Assembly (NCBI GenBank): GCA_947481575.1
Contig: CANKGV010000023.1
Span: 1-37,621 of the forward strand
Source: Alphaproteobacteria bacterium
Lineage (GTDB): Bacteria > Pseudomonadota > Alphaproteobacteria > UBA2966 > CAIVPW01
Direction of reading: 5' to 3'
Length of the DNA: 37,621 nt
Shown: one piece after another, positions 1 through 7,093 of the stretch
Layout of the letters: every line of letters starts with the position of its first letter
Numbering within the stretch: the first letter of the stretch is position 1
Made by a program: the position numbers and the translations under genes
The notes under the pieces: generated by a model
Databases searched by the model: none
What the model saw: only the letters and a program-made list of their open reading frames with translations
What the model was told of the DNA's origin: nothing

Positions 1-227
1 CCCGGCAGCGGGTGTGCTCGCGGCAGATGGTACCGACCAACGTGCGCCCAGAGGCAAACTTGAAGGGGTCCGCAATTTAACTGCGGGCGCAGCGCCCAGC
101 TCACCCACCACGTCCACATCCTCGAGATGGGCGGGGACAGTACCGGCTCAAGCAGAGCAAACGACGCCCGCGCGCTGCCCGCGCCGCGGACCTTCCCGAC
201 AGCCCGCCCGAGCAATAAACGGTCACG

Positions 228-257
228 CAGTAAGGCCCCCCTCGGGGGGCCTTACTG
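228..257. terminator. Perfect 14-bp hairpin, possible bidirectional terminator
   Basis: Bases 228-241 (CAGTAAGGCCCCCC) are followed by TC and then their exact reverse complement at 244-257. There is no clear T-run on either side, so termination is an inference. The hairpin lies just inside the putative insertion-sequence end, where such elements often carry transcription-blocking hairpins. Confidence 0.5.
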
Positions 258-268
258 CCATCAGCAGT

Positions 269-318
269 GATGCACTTTTGCTCCGGCGCACCGATGCATT
301 TTTACTCCGGCGTTGACA
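269..318 (-). mobile_element. Putative end of an IS21-type insertion sequence
   Basis: Read on the minus strand, the sequence starts TGTCAACG at 318 and carries two 20-nt direct repeats 24 bp apart, at 293-312 and 269-288. They match at 18 of 20 positions (pattern CGCCGGAGYAAAARTGCATC). A TGT terminus followed by tandem transposase-binding repeats is the usual design of IS21-family ends. The element would extend to lower coordinates and out of the window; no istA or istB reading frame is visible in 1-268. The stop codon of the neighbouring primase gene lies inside the repeat, so the element appears to have cut that gene. The family assignment rests on terminus structure only. Confidence 0.5.
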
Positions 319-1024
319 GCCGAACCTCGAACACAGCGTCTGGCGACGATTTGCGTGGCAGGTAGAACAGGCGGCTGGTGTCGACGCAGCTTTGGTCGTG
401 GTTCAGCCCGATGGCCGCGGCGAGGGCACCGATGCGCTCGCGCCAGACAGCGTTCGCCGCCTGCTGGCTCGAGAAGCTGGATGCGACCCAGGGCCGGTCG
501 AGCGGCAGGATCACTCGGTACTTCGGGCACGGCTGGTGCTGAATGATCGCGTTGCGGATCATGCCATCGCGCATCTCGTTGACGACTTCCGCGTCGACCG
601 CGACACGCCGCAGGTAGCCCTTCTTCTCGACCAAGTAGTCGGCGACCGTCTTTGTCGGGTTCGCCTGCTGCCACTTCTCGAGCGGCTCGGCGGCGACCGT
701 GGTCTGCGTCTGCAGGTGGTTGAACGTCGAGTGGATGATGCAGAGCCATCCGAGCCCTTCGACGGCGTCGGCGATCTCTTCCAGCGTCTGACCGCAGTCG
801 CTGTCAAGCACGGCCATGTCGATCTCTGCCGCCTGATCCATGCGCCGGGCGTAGCCGGTGAACACTGCGGGCGTGTAGCACGAGCCGTGCTTCTGGCCGA
901 CGGTCGGATTGGCAAGCTGCTCGGCGAACTCGTCGACCGTCAACGTCTTGCGTCCGTCCCACCGCATCGAGGTATGAGACGGCGAGAACGTCGCGGTGAC
1001 GGTGCCGTGGTTGTTGGTGCTCAT
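302..1024 (-). pseudogene. Truncated primase-like protein of a mobile element
   Basis: The 240-residue product resembles the N-terminal archaeo-eukaryotic primase-like domain of phage and plasmid replication proteins. Visible signatures are a DSD acidic motif in MAVLDSD (around residues 70-76), a YRVILPLDRPW segment and a DTSRLFYLPR segment. These proteins normally run on into a helicase domain and reach several hundred residues, and that part is missing. The last codons (CTG TCA ACG CCG GAG TAA) come from the putative insertion-sequence end at 318, so the stop is foreign. The start overlaps the stop of the upstream excisionase-like gene as ATGA, indicating a former operon. It would have primed replication of an integrated element. 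The gene is probably non-functional, and the exact primase subfamily is uncertain. Confidence 0.6.
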
Positions 1025-1263
1025 CCGCGGGCACCACGGACAGCAACGGCGCCAGAGGGGTTGGCAGTTCGAACCTCGGCGCTTGCGTCCCCCAGCAGCC
1101 GCGCGAGCTCGCTCGACGGAACGAGGCGGCGTCTACCAAGAGAAACCGTGCGGACCACGCCCTGGTTCAGGAGGCCATAGAAGGTCGTCCTCGAGATACC
1201 GAGCGCACAGCAAAATTCGGTTACGGAAAGTGCGAACTCATGTTCGCGGTTGGAAGGAACCAT
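1021..1263 (-). CDS. AlpA/excisionase-like helix-turn-helix protein
   Basis: This 80-residue protein contains a MerR/excisionase-type winged helix-turn-helix: SVTEFCCALGISRTTFYGLL followed by GVVRTVSLGRRRLVPSSELARLL. The 'LGxRRLxPxSEL' ending is typical of small AlpA and Xis-like DNA-binding proteins of integrated elements. Such proteins direct excision or activate element genes. An AGGAAA ribosome-binding site lies 7 bases before the ATG at 1263. It overlaps the truncated primase gene by four bases. Together with the nearby tRNA-Glu gene this marks the remains of an integrative element. No integrase gene is visible in the window. Confidence 0.7.
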   Translation of the reverse strand: MVPSNREHEFALSVTEFCCALGISRTTFYGLLNQGVVRTVSLGRRRLVPSSELARLLGDASAEVRTANPSGAVAVRGARG

Positions 1264-1752
1264 GGTGCGTTTCCTAACAAAGACCCCTTCGCCCGAAGGC
1301 GACGATGATCAGTTACGAATGCGCTCTGGTTCCCGCCGGGGGGCCGAGTCACTAACCGTCCGCGTATCTCAAGAGATCAGCCCACCGGGGGCACGGACGA
1401 TGCTCACTGTGTTGGTCTGTCTAGAAGTGTATTCCGACGCCTGTCAACGGGGATGCACGCCAGCGTCCAAAATGTAGCGATGACGTCCGGCCACGCCCTG
1501 CGGCGCTTGGGTTCGACGTGTCGTCTTGCAGCGATCTCTATTTCGCCGACTGCTTCAGCTCGCCGCACACCGCCGTGCGCAAGGGCGGCCTTGGCGACCT
1601 CACGCCGGTGTTGTGCGAGGCGTCCACTAACCTGAAGGCAGCGGGCCGCTCGCCCAGCAAAGGGCGGCGGGGAACCGCAGAGGCTTATTGGGGAAAAGTT
1701 GGGGAAGTTGGCAGCAACGCCACCGAACCATCCCCTAAGCCGTTGATTTTGT
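1264..1752. other. Element/tRNA junction with no recognisable gene
   Basis: I see no convincing coding region here; the open frames at 1250-1477 and 1518-1793 have no family resemblance, and the second runs into the tRNA. Three things stand out. There is a TTGACA box on the minus strand at 1442-1447. TGTCAACG at 1442-1449 (plus strand) copies the putative IS terminus at 318 but faces the other way. Two TTGGGGAA copies lie 11 bp apart at 1688-1695 and 1699-1706, close to the tRNA 3' end where an attachment site and its accessory sites would lie. Confidence 0.4.
1419..1447 (-). promoter_or_regulatory. Candidate promoter of the excisionase-like gene
   Basis: On the minus strand a consensus -35 box TTGACA (1447-1442) is followed after 17 bases by CTAGAC (1424-1419), a weak -10 box. 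It lies about 160 bases upstream of the excisionase-like start. The same TTGACA is part of a possible IS terminus, which may itself have created the promoter. Confidence 0.3.
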
Positions 1753-1828
1753 TGGTGCCCCCTAGGGGATTCGAACCCCTGTTCCCGCCGTGAGAGGGCG
1801 GTGTCCTGGGCCTCTAGACGAAGGGGAC
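1753..1828 (-). tRNA. tRNA-Glu (anticodon CTC)
   Basis: The minus strand folds as a complete cloverleaf of 76 bases with an encoded CCA. The acceptor stem is GTCCCCT with AGGGGGC (one G-T pair). The anticodon stem is CCGCC/GGCGG around the loop CTCTCAC, giving anticodon CTC. The T arm contains GGTTCGAATCC. The 3' end points towards the element remains at lower coordinates, which is the side where tRNA-targeting integrases insert. Confidence 0.95.
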
Positions 1829-1888
1829 GAGGCCGAAGGCCAACACATAGCCTTGGCCGCAGGGTCTAGCAAGCGAGGAGAACCGCGG

Positions 1889-2308
1889 CTAAGCGTGTGT
1901 CACTACCTGTACCGGCGCGAATGTTGGACCTTCCCGTAACTGGAAGGCTGCGGCGGCCTCGGCCACGCCATTCCGCACGGGGGTGATGACCCAGATCAGG
2001 GAAGGCTCCAAGGCCATTGCAAGGTCCGTGGCGGATGGCTGCGCGCGGCCGTTGGTATGGCTGTGCCACACGCCGACGACCTGGGTGGGACCATCGCGCA
2101 ACTCGCGGTGCAGACGCAGGATGAGGCGCGGATCGACCTCGAAATGGGTAGCGGGAGTGGCGGCGACGTTTTGCGCCAAATGAATGCGCAAAACGATGAT
2201 TCCGTGTTCCGCAACGGTGCCTTCGAGGAGCGCGCATGCTTCGTTGGGGTAGGCGGTCTCCGCCGCGGTGGCGAGATCCAAGAGATCGTGGGCGACGAGC
2301 GAGATCAC
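1889..2308 (-). CDS. JAMM/Mov34-MPN-PAD1 family metalloprotease-like protein
   Basis: This 139-residue protein carries the full JAMM zinc-protease signature: the glutamate of NEACALLEG, then HSH, seven residues, S, two residues and D in WHSHTNGRAQPSATDL. Family members are isopeptidases that cleave after a C-terminal glycine of ubiquitin-like or sulfur-carrier proteins. Its natural substrate is unknown, and no E1-like or sulfur-carrier gene is next to it. I chose the GTG start at 2308 because it overlaps the stop of the upstream membrane-protein gene as GTGA, which suggests translational coupling. No signal peptide is seen, so it is probably cytosolic. The longer frame upstream is a shadow of the neighbouring genes. 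Confidence 0.8.
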   Translation of the reverse strand: MISLVAHDLLDLATAAETAYPNEACALLEGTVAEHGIIVLRIHLAQNVAATPATHFEVDPRLILRLHRELRDGPTQVVGVWHSHTNGRAQPSATDLAMALEPSLIWVITPVRNGVAEAAAAFQLREGPTFAPVQVVTHA

Positions 2309-2622
2309 GGCGCGATGGCCAGCGTGCCGACCTGTTCCCCCGTGCGCAGGTCGTAGAGGTAGATCGCTTGGCCGCCGCCGGGCAGCGCCAGGCGCAGCGC
2401 AATGCGGCCGCCATCCAGATCGGTTTCCAGGACGGTGGCGCCGGCCGGGATCGCGAGACGTTCGGCGGTGACGCGGACGGCGGGGGTGGGTTCGGGCCAC
2501 ACCGAGCCGCGTTCCTTGATGCGCTGGCCGAGGGCGATCACCAACGCCGTTGTGCCGAGCACGATGATGACCCCGAGAAAGATCACCAGCGCCTTGAGGA
2601 CACGGATATTTTGGGGGCTCAC
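2305..2622 (-). CDS. Small single-span membrane protein (DUF6476-like)
   Basis: This 105-residue protein has one transmembrane helix near its start (about residues 10-30, LVIFLGVIIVLGTTALVIAL). A C-terminal soluble domain of about 75 residues contains a predicted beta-rich segment (GGGQAIYLYDLRTGEQVGTLAI). It resembles the alphaproteobacterial DUF6476 family, whose members often lie beside an RluA-type pseudouridine synthase, as here. No function is known. It is co-transcribed with the JAMM gene (GTGA overlap) and diverges from rluD with only 14 bases between start codons, so each promoter must lie inside or very close to the other gene. Confidence 0.65.
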   Translation of the reverse strand: MSPQNIRVLKALVIFLGVIIVLGTTALVIALGQRIKERGSVWPEPTPAVRVTAERLAIPAGATVLETDLDGGRIALRLALPGGGQAIYLYDLRTGEQVGTLAIAP

Positions 2623-2636
2623 GTGGTGGCTCGGCG

Positions 2637-3662
2637 ATGGTTGCGGCAGCGATGACAGTGGAACGCCGTTCGGCCGGGCCGGTAACGGAAGACGAGGCCG
2701 GAACGCGGCTGGACCGCTGGCTGGCGGCGAAGCTAGCAGGATTGTCGCGGGCGCGCATCGCGGCGCTGATCAAGGACGGCAAAGCCACGGGCGCGGACGG
2801 CGCGGCGGTGGATGCCACCAACTACCGCGTCCAGGAGGGCGAGCGCTTCACCCTGACGGTGCCGCCGGCGGAATCGGCGGTGCCGCAGCCGGAAGACATT
2901 CCGCTGACCATCGTGTTCGAGGACCGCGACGTGATCGTGGTGGATAAGCCGGCGGGGCTGGTGGTGCACCCTGCCGCCGGGAACCATGCCGGCACGCTGG
3001 TGAATGCGCTGCTGCGCCATTGCGGCGATAGCCTATCGGGGATCGGCGGGGTGCGGCGGCCGGGGATCGTGCACCGGCTGGACAAGGACACCAGCGGGCT
3101 GATGGTGGTGGCGAAGAACGATGCAGCGCACCAAGCGCTGGTGGCGGGATTCGCGACGCGCGCGATCAAGCGGACGTATCAGGCGCTGGTGTGGGGCGTG
3201 CCGGAACCGGAGGCGGGGCGCATCGAGGGCGCGATCGGCCGCAGCGCACGGGACCGCAAGAAGATGGCGGTGGTGGCGCGCGGCGGGCGGGCGGCGGCGA
3301 CCAACTACCGGGTGCTGGAAACCTTCGGCGCCGATGCGAAGGGGCGCGGCGTGGTGGCGCTGGTGGAGTGCACGCTGGAAAGCGGACGCACGCACCAGAT
3401 CCGGGTGCATATGTCTCACTTGGGACACCCCGTGGTGGGGGACCCGAGCTACGGTAAGCCACCGGCGGCGGCAATGAAGGCATTGCCCCTTGCGGTGCGG
3501 CAGGCGGTCACCAATTTGTCACGCCAGTTCCTGCATGCGGCGGCGTTAGAGTTTGTGCACCCAAGGACGGGGAAGGCGCGCCGGTTCGTGAGCCGGCTGC
3601 CCCTTGAACTGGGTGCGATCGTTTCTATATATCGCACCCATATACGCAAAGACGCCCCGTAA
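2637..3662 (+). CDS. rluD: RluA-family 23S rRNA pseudouridine synthase (RluD-like)
   Basis: The 341-residue protein has an N-terminal S4 RNA-binding domain (about residues 22-75, RLDRWLAAKLAGLSRARIAALIKDGKA) and a pseudouridine synthase domain with the catalytic motif HRLDKDTSGL (catalytic Asp149). SGRTHQIRVHMSHLGHPVVGDPSYG near residue 265 is also typical. The S4 domain and overall length favour RluD, which makes the pseudouridines of helix 69 in 23S rRNA, over RluC. The start may be ATG 2637 or ATG 2652 (MTVERR); both are in frame and I cannot separate them by ribosome-binding site. A short CGCCC/GGGCG hairpin overlaps the stop codon (3653-3667). Confidence 0.88.
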   Translation: MVAAAMTVERRSAGPVTEDEAGTRLDRWLAAKLAGLSRARIAALIKDGKATGADGAAVDATNYRVQEGERFTLTVPPAESAVPQPEDIPLTIVFEDRDVIVVDKPAGLVVHPAAGNHAGTLVNALLRHCGDSLSGIGGVRRPGIVHRLDKDTSGLMVVAKNDAAHQALVAGFATRAIKRTYQALVWGVPEPEAGRIEGAIGRSARDRKKMAVVARGGRAAATNYRVLETFGADAKGRGVVALVECTLESGRTHQIRVHMSHLGHPVVGDPSYGKPPAAAMKALPLAVRQAVTNLSRQFLHAAALEFVHPRTGKARRFVSRLPLELGAIVSIYRTHIRKDAP

Positions 3663-3747
3663 GGGCGCAGGTAACACGCTGATTTTGCGTGGTTTTTGAA
3701 GCGCCGCCGCCAGGCTGGCGCTGCGGCGCAAGTAGGGAGGGACTACC

Positions 3748-4632
3748 TTGGCCACTTCCGTGAGTACGGTTCCCAGCATTTCGCCGGATACCAACCTTTC
3801 CCGGTATCTCCAGGAGATTCGGAAGTTTCCGATGCTGGAGCCGGAAGAGGAATACATGCTGGCCAAGCGTTGGCAGGACCATGAGGATTCGGTGGCCGCG
3901 CACAAAATGGTGACCAGCCATCTGCGCTTGGTGGCGAAGATCGCCATGGGCTATCGCGGCTATGGCTTGCCGCTCGCCGACCTGATTGCCGAAGGCAACG
4001 TGGGCATGATGCAGGCGGTGAAGCGCTTCGACCCCGAGCGCGGGTTCCGCCTGGCGACCTATGCCATGTGGTGGATTCGCGCCGCGATCCAGGAATACAT
4101 CCTGCACTCGTGGAGCTTGGTGAAGATCGGCACCACGGCGGCGCAGAAAAAGCTGTTTTTCAACCTGCGCCGCGCCAAGGCGCAGATGAAGGCGCTGGAA
4201 GAAGGCGACCTGCACCCGGACACGGTGGCGAAGATTTCGACCAAGCTCGGCGTGAGCGAGGAAGAGGTGGTGAACATGAACCGCCGCCTTGCCGCGCCCG
4301 ACCACTCGCTGAACGCGCCGTTGCGCGTGGACGGTGAAGGCGAATGGCAGGACTGGCTGGTGGACGACACGCCCAGCCAGGAGACGCGCTTCGGCGACGA
4401 CGAGGAGCTCAAGCTGCGCCACGGCCTGCTCGGCACCGCGCTAACGACGCTGAACGAACGCGAGCGCCACATTTTGGAGCAGCGCCGCCTCAAGGAAGAG
4501 CCCGCGACGCTGGAAGACCTATCCAAGGAATACGGGATCAGCCGCGAACGCGTGCGGCAGATTGAGGTGCGCGCCTTCGACAAACTGCAAAAGGCGATGC
4601 GCGCCGCCGCCAAGGACCAACACGTTTCTTAA
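3748..4632 (+). CDS. rpoH: RNA polymerase heat-shock sigma factor (sigma-32)
   Basis: The 294-residue product is a group 3 sigma-70 protein. It has region 2 (DLIAEGNVGMMQAVKRFDP and YAMWWIRAAIQEYI), the RpoH box QKKLFFNLR (residues 133-141) and a C-terminal region 4 helix-turn-helix (YGISRERVRQIEVRAFDKL). The start is an unusual TTG at 3748. It is supported by GGGAGG seven bases upstream and by the family N-terminus (LSRYLQEIRKFPML), while the next ATG would delete conserved sequence. RpoH directs transcription of chaperone and protease genes, and hsp20 later in this window is a plausible target. The gene stands alone, followed by a strong terminator. Confidence 0.95.
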   Translation: MATSVSTVPSISPDTNLSRYLQEIRKFPMLEPEEEYMLAKRWQDHEDSVAAHKMVTSHLRLVAKIAMGYRGYGLPLADLIAEGNVGMMQAVKRFDPERGFRLATYAMWWIRAAIQEYILHSWSLVKIGTTAAQKKLFFNLRRAKAQMKALEEGDLHPDTVAKISTKLGVSEEEVVNMNRRLAAPDHSLNAPLRVDGEGEWQDWLVDDTPSQETRFGDDEELKLRHGLLGTALTTLNERERHILEQRRLKEEPATLEDLSKEYGISRERVRQIEVRAFDKLQKAMRAAAKDQHVS

Positions 4633-4667
4633 CGCGCCGAACCTCTCCTAACAGGCTGCACACCTGG

Positions 4668-4705
4668 CAACGGCCGCGGAGAAATCCGCGGCCGTTGTTG
4701 TTTGT
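4668..4705 (+). terminator. Rho-independent terminator of rpoH
   Basis: A perfect 13-bp stem, CAACGGCCGCGGA (4668-4680) and its complement (4685-4697), is closed by a GAAA tetraloop and followed by TTGTTTG. It lies 36 bases after the rpoH stop. Confidence 0.88.
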
Positions 4706-4777
4706 GGTGAAGTTTCTGGGCTTGGGGCGCGTCGGTATATCGTGCGGGTTCGGGTGGGTGGTCGGGGAGCGAATCGA

Positions 4778-5533
4778 GTGCAAATGCAGTGGCGCGTGTG
4801 GGGCATGGCGATGCTGGTGGGCGCGGTGTGCGCCATCGGCGCAACTGGGACGGCACATGCCGCAGACGTTGCGGCCTATCCGGGCGAGATCGGCGCGCGG
4901 TGCGGCGATCTGATCCGGCCGCCGGCGGCGGCGGCGATCGATGCGAATTCGCCCGCCGATGCCGCGCGCGTGGGCGAATACTCCGTGGTGATCTGCCCAC
5001 GCATCAGTGGCGCACAAGAGTTCCGCATCTATCGCGGCGACACATTGCTGGAGAAGGGCAAGGACGGCGCGGTTTCGTTCGTGACCCGAGTGACCGGGTT
5101 CGGCCGCGGGGCGGATGCGAAGCCGGGGGACGACATCACCGGGGCGGGGTTCCCGGCCGTGGTGATGGAGGGGTGGAGCGGTGCGGGGGATTGCTGCTTC
5201 ACCTGGTACCTGTACGACCTGACGCCGGGCAAGCTGCGCGCCATTCCGCCGATCGTGATCGGCGCGGGGTCGCTGGAGCTGGAGCGCATGAACAACTTCA
5301 ACGGCCTGGTGATCAGCGCGTTGGACGATGCGTTCATCGGCTGGCGCGCCGAACCGGCGCAGTCGCCGTTGTTCGAGGTGATCCTGGCCTACGACAAAAC
5401 GGAAGGCCGCTACCGCTTGGCGCAAGCCATGACGCGGCGCACGCCGCCGAACCCGCCGCCGCTGAGCGATATGGCAGCGGGCCTGCGGGTGCAGATCGAT
5501 CCGGGCAAGCCGACGCGCGGCTGTGGGGCGTGA
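4778..5533 (+). CDS. Exported protein of unknown function
   Basis: This 251-residue protein begins with a signal peptide: MQMQWRVWGMAMLV, a hydrophobic core, then a cleavage site after TAHA (about residue 28). The mature part has no family I recognise. It contains a CCFTWYLYDL segment with adjacent cysteines and a proline-rich stretch near the C-terminus, and it looks like a periplasmic beta-rich domain. I chose GTG 4778 because GGGGAG lies eight bases before it; ATG 4784, two codons later, is the alternative. Its stop overlaps the start of the next small gene (TGATG), so the two are probably translated together. Confidence 0.7.
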   Translation: MQMQWRVWGMAMLVGAVCAIGATGTAHAADVAAYPGEIGARCGDLIRPPAAAAIDANSPADAARVGEYSVVICPRISGAQEFRIYRGDTLLEKGKDGAVSFVTRVTGFGRGADAKPGDDITGAGFPAVVMEGWSGAGDCCFTWYLYDLTPGKLRAIPPIVIGAGSLELERMNNFNGLVISALDDAFIGWRAEPAQSPLFEVILAYDKTEGRYRLAQAMTRRTPPNPPPLSDMAAGLRVQIDPGKPTRGCGA

Positions 5534-5814
5534 TGATCAAACCGGCCGCCTTCCGGCTGAAGAGCGGCGAGAAGGATCTGCAGGACTACCAGGCAAGCGG
5601 CCAGGGGCCGGTGCACCACCTGTTCTGCCGGCACTGCGGCGTGCGCCCCTTCGAGCGCGGGTTCGTGAAGGAAATGGGCGGCGACTGCGTGGCGGTGAAC
5701 GTCACGTGCCTGGACAATCTGGACCTGGACGAACTGGCGGTGGCGCCGGTGACGTACATGGACGGGCGCAACAACCAATGGATGCAGCGTCCGAAAGATA
5801 CACGGACGATGTAA
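5533..5814 (+). pseudogene. 5'-truncated GFA-family (glutathione-dependent formaldehyde-activating-like) protein
   Basis: The 93-residue product matches only the C-terminal half of the GFA fold: FRLKSGEKDLQDYQ, HHLFCRHCGVRPF (one CxxC zinc-binding pair), VAVNVTCLDNLD and a DGRNNQW tail. Complete GFA proteins have about 130 residues and begin with further zinc-binding cysteines (CxCG and CxxCR motifs), which are absent here. No frame upstream encodes the missing half; the space is taken by the exported-protein gene, whose stop overlaps this ATG. It may be a remnant kept by translational coupling, or a short derivative with a new role. Loss of half the zinc ligands argues against normal activity. 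Confidence 0.6.
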
Positions 5815-5843
5815 CCCGGCGCTGGGCCCCGCGACCGCTTCAC

Positions 5844-6344
5844 TTACGGAGCGGCGGAACCGGGGACCGGCGCGGGAGCGGTTGGTGCAGCGGGCACCAG
5901 AGCCGGTGTAGCGGCGGGCGCCGCCGGAATCACGCCGAGCGTGGGCGGCGCGGCGATCGCGGGCGCACCGGCATCGACGCGAGGCCCAAGGTAGAGGCCG
6001 AGCACAAATCCCGGGCCGCCGTCTTTCGCGACGACCTGATACCAAAGCGATGCCGTGATGATCCGGCCGGTGACAGTGACCGGTTCGCCGCGCGCGAAGC
6101 GGCCGACGATTTCGCCGGCCGTGGACGGTGTGGCGCGCACGTTCACGGTGTCGGTGGTGCGGACGTAGAGTACGGCGTTCATGGCCACGAGTTCCGGTTC
6201 GGGCAACGGGACAGCCACCGGCGGCACGACCGAAGCGGGCGCGGCGGGCGCCGGACCCGGCACTACGCTGGGGGCTTCCTGGGCATCCGCACCGACGGCG
6301 CACGCCAGCAGCACCAATCCGGCGCCGAACGAAATTCGCAGCAT
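5844..6344 (-). CDS. Exported SH3-domain protein with Pro/Ala-rich ends
   Basis: The 166-residue protein starts with a signal peptide (MLRISFGAGLVLLACAVGADA, cleavage about residue 21). It then has a Pro/Ala/Val-rich linker, a bacterial SH3 domain (about residues 55-115: VNVRATPSTAGEIVGRFARG, then LWYQVVAKDGGPGFVLGLYLG) and a second Pro/Ala-rich tail. SH3 domains of this kind bind peptidoglycan or peptides in the periplasm; the role here is unknown. ATG 6344 is chosen because CGGGAG lies six to seven bases before it. The TTG five codons upstream would place this ribosome-binding site inside the gene. It converges on the truncated GFA gene. Confidence 0.78.
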   Translation of the reverse strand: MLRISFGAGLVLLACAVGADAQEAPSVVPGPAPAAPASVVPPVAVPLPEPELVAMNAVLYVRTTDTVNVRATPSTAGEIVGRFARGEPVTVTGRIITASLWYQVVAKDGGPGFVLGLYLGPRVDAGAPAIAAPPTLGVIPAAPAATPALVPAAPTAPAPVPGSAAP

Positions 6345-6687
6345 CGACAACTCCCGCAACGGCTTGACCGGGGGTCGGACCGACCGGCGGAACGCCCGCG
6401 CCGGCCATCAGCCCGGCCACACCCAGTTGAACACCGCGTGAACCGCCGTGAACACCTCCGGATGGTGCGCGGCACCCCCTATTCTGCCATGCGCAGCGCG
6501 CCGGGCCAGATACGCTACACCCGCTGGTCACACAAAGGTGCCTCGGCGCCTTAATGACTTAGCGGCCCCCCGTGGCTGCTCGCGCAAAGCTGAATTGCGT
6601 GAGCCAGACAAAGCCCGGACACTTGCGGCCAACCGCAGCGCAGGGCGTGGGGGCCGTGCGCGCCGTTTTACCCAGGGGAGACTACCC
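6345..6687. other. Intergenic region between divergent genes
   Basis: About 340 bases separate the SH3-protein gene and the thioredoxin gene. The frame that opens at 6448 and joins the thioredoxin frame has no signal or domain, and I take it as non-coding. Apart from the AGGGGAG ribosome-binding site at 6674-6680 I see no defined promoter or repeat. Confidence 0.4.
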
Positions 6688-7074
6688 ATGCTTCGCCGGT
6701 CCTTCTTCGTGGCTTTGTTTGCGCTGCTGCTGACGCCGTTTGCGGCGTTCGCGCTGGCGCCGGTGCCGTTCGACCAAGCGGCCTTTGCCGCCGCCCAGGG
6801 CGCGGGCAAGAGCATCCTGGTGCAGGTGCACGCCGACTGGTGCCCGCAATGCGCTGCGCAGCGGCCGATCATCACCAACCTGATGAAGGAAGAGAAGTTC
6901 AAGAACATGGTGATCTTCAACATCGACTTCGACACCCAGAAGGATCTGGTGAAGAAGTTCAATGTGATGCGCCAGAGCACGCTGATCGTGTTCAAGGGGG
7001 CGGCCGAAGTGGACCGCACCGTCGGCGCGACGCAAGCCGCACCGATCACCGAATCGCTCGCCAAGGGACTGTAG
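6688..7074 (+). CDS. Periplasmic thioredoxin-fold protein
   Basis: This 128-residue protein has a signal peptide (MLRRSFFVALFALLLTPF, cleavage about residue 23) and a thioredoxin fold with the redox motif WCPQC (Cys52, Cys55). ATG 6688 has AGGGGAG seven bases upstream; the longer frame adds a sequence without a signal. The next gene, 19 bases away, encodes a CcdA-type electron transporter. A likely scheme is that CcdA carries electrons across the membrane and this protein passes them to periplasmic or cytochrome c maturation targets. The conserved cis-proline position reads RQSTLIVF, so it lacks the usual TPT and may tolerate a different partner. Confidence 0.85.
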   Translation: MLRRSFFVALFALLLTPFAAFALAPVPFDQAAFAAAQGAGKSILVQVHADWCPQCAAQRPIITNLMKEEKFKNMVIFNIDFDTQKDLVKKFNVMRQSTLIVFKGAAEVDRTVGATQAAPITESLAKGL

Positions 7075-7093
7075 GCCGCCCGACTTCCGGCGG

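Noticed and set aside
14-316. Open frame of 100 codons at the left edge
   Set aside because: It crosses the hairpin and the IS repeats, has no ribosome-binding site and biased low-complexity content; it looks like a chance frame.
1518-1793. Open frame near the tRNA, possible integrase remnant
   Set aside because: No integrase motif (Arg, His-x-x-Arg, Tyr) is visible and the frame runs through the tRNA gene.
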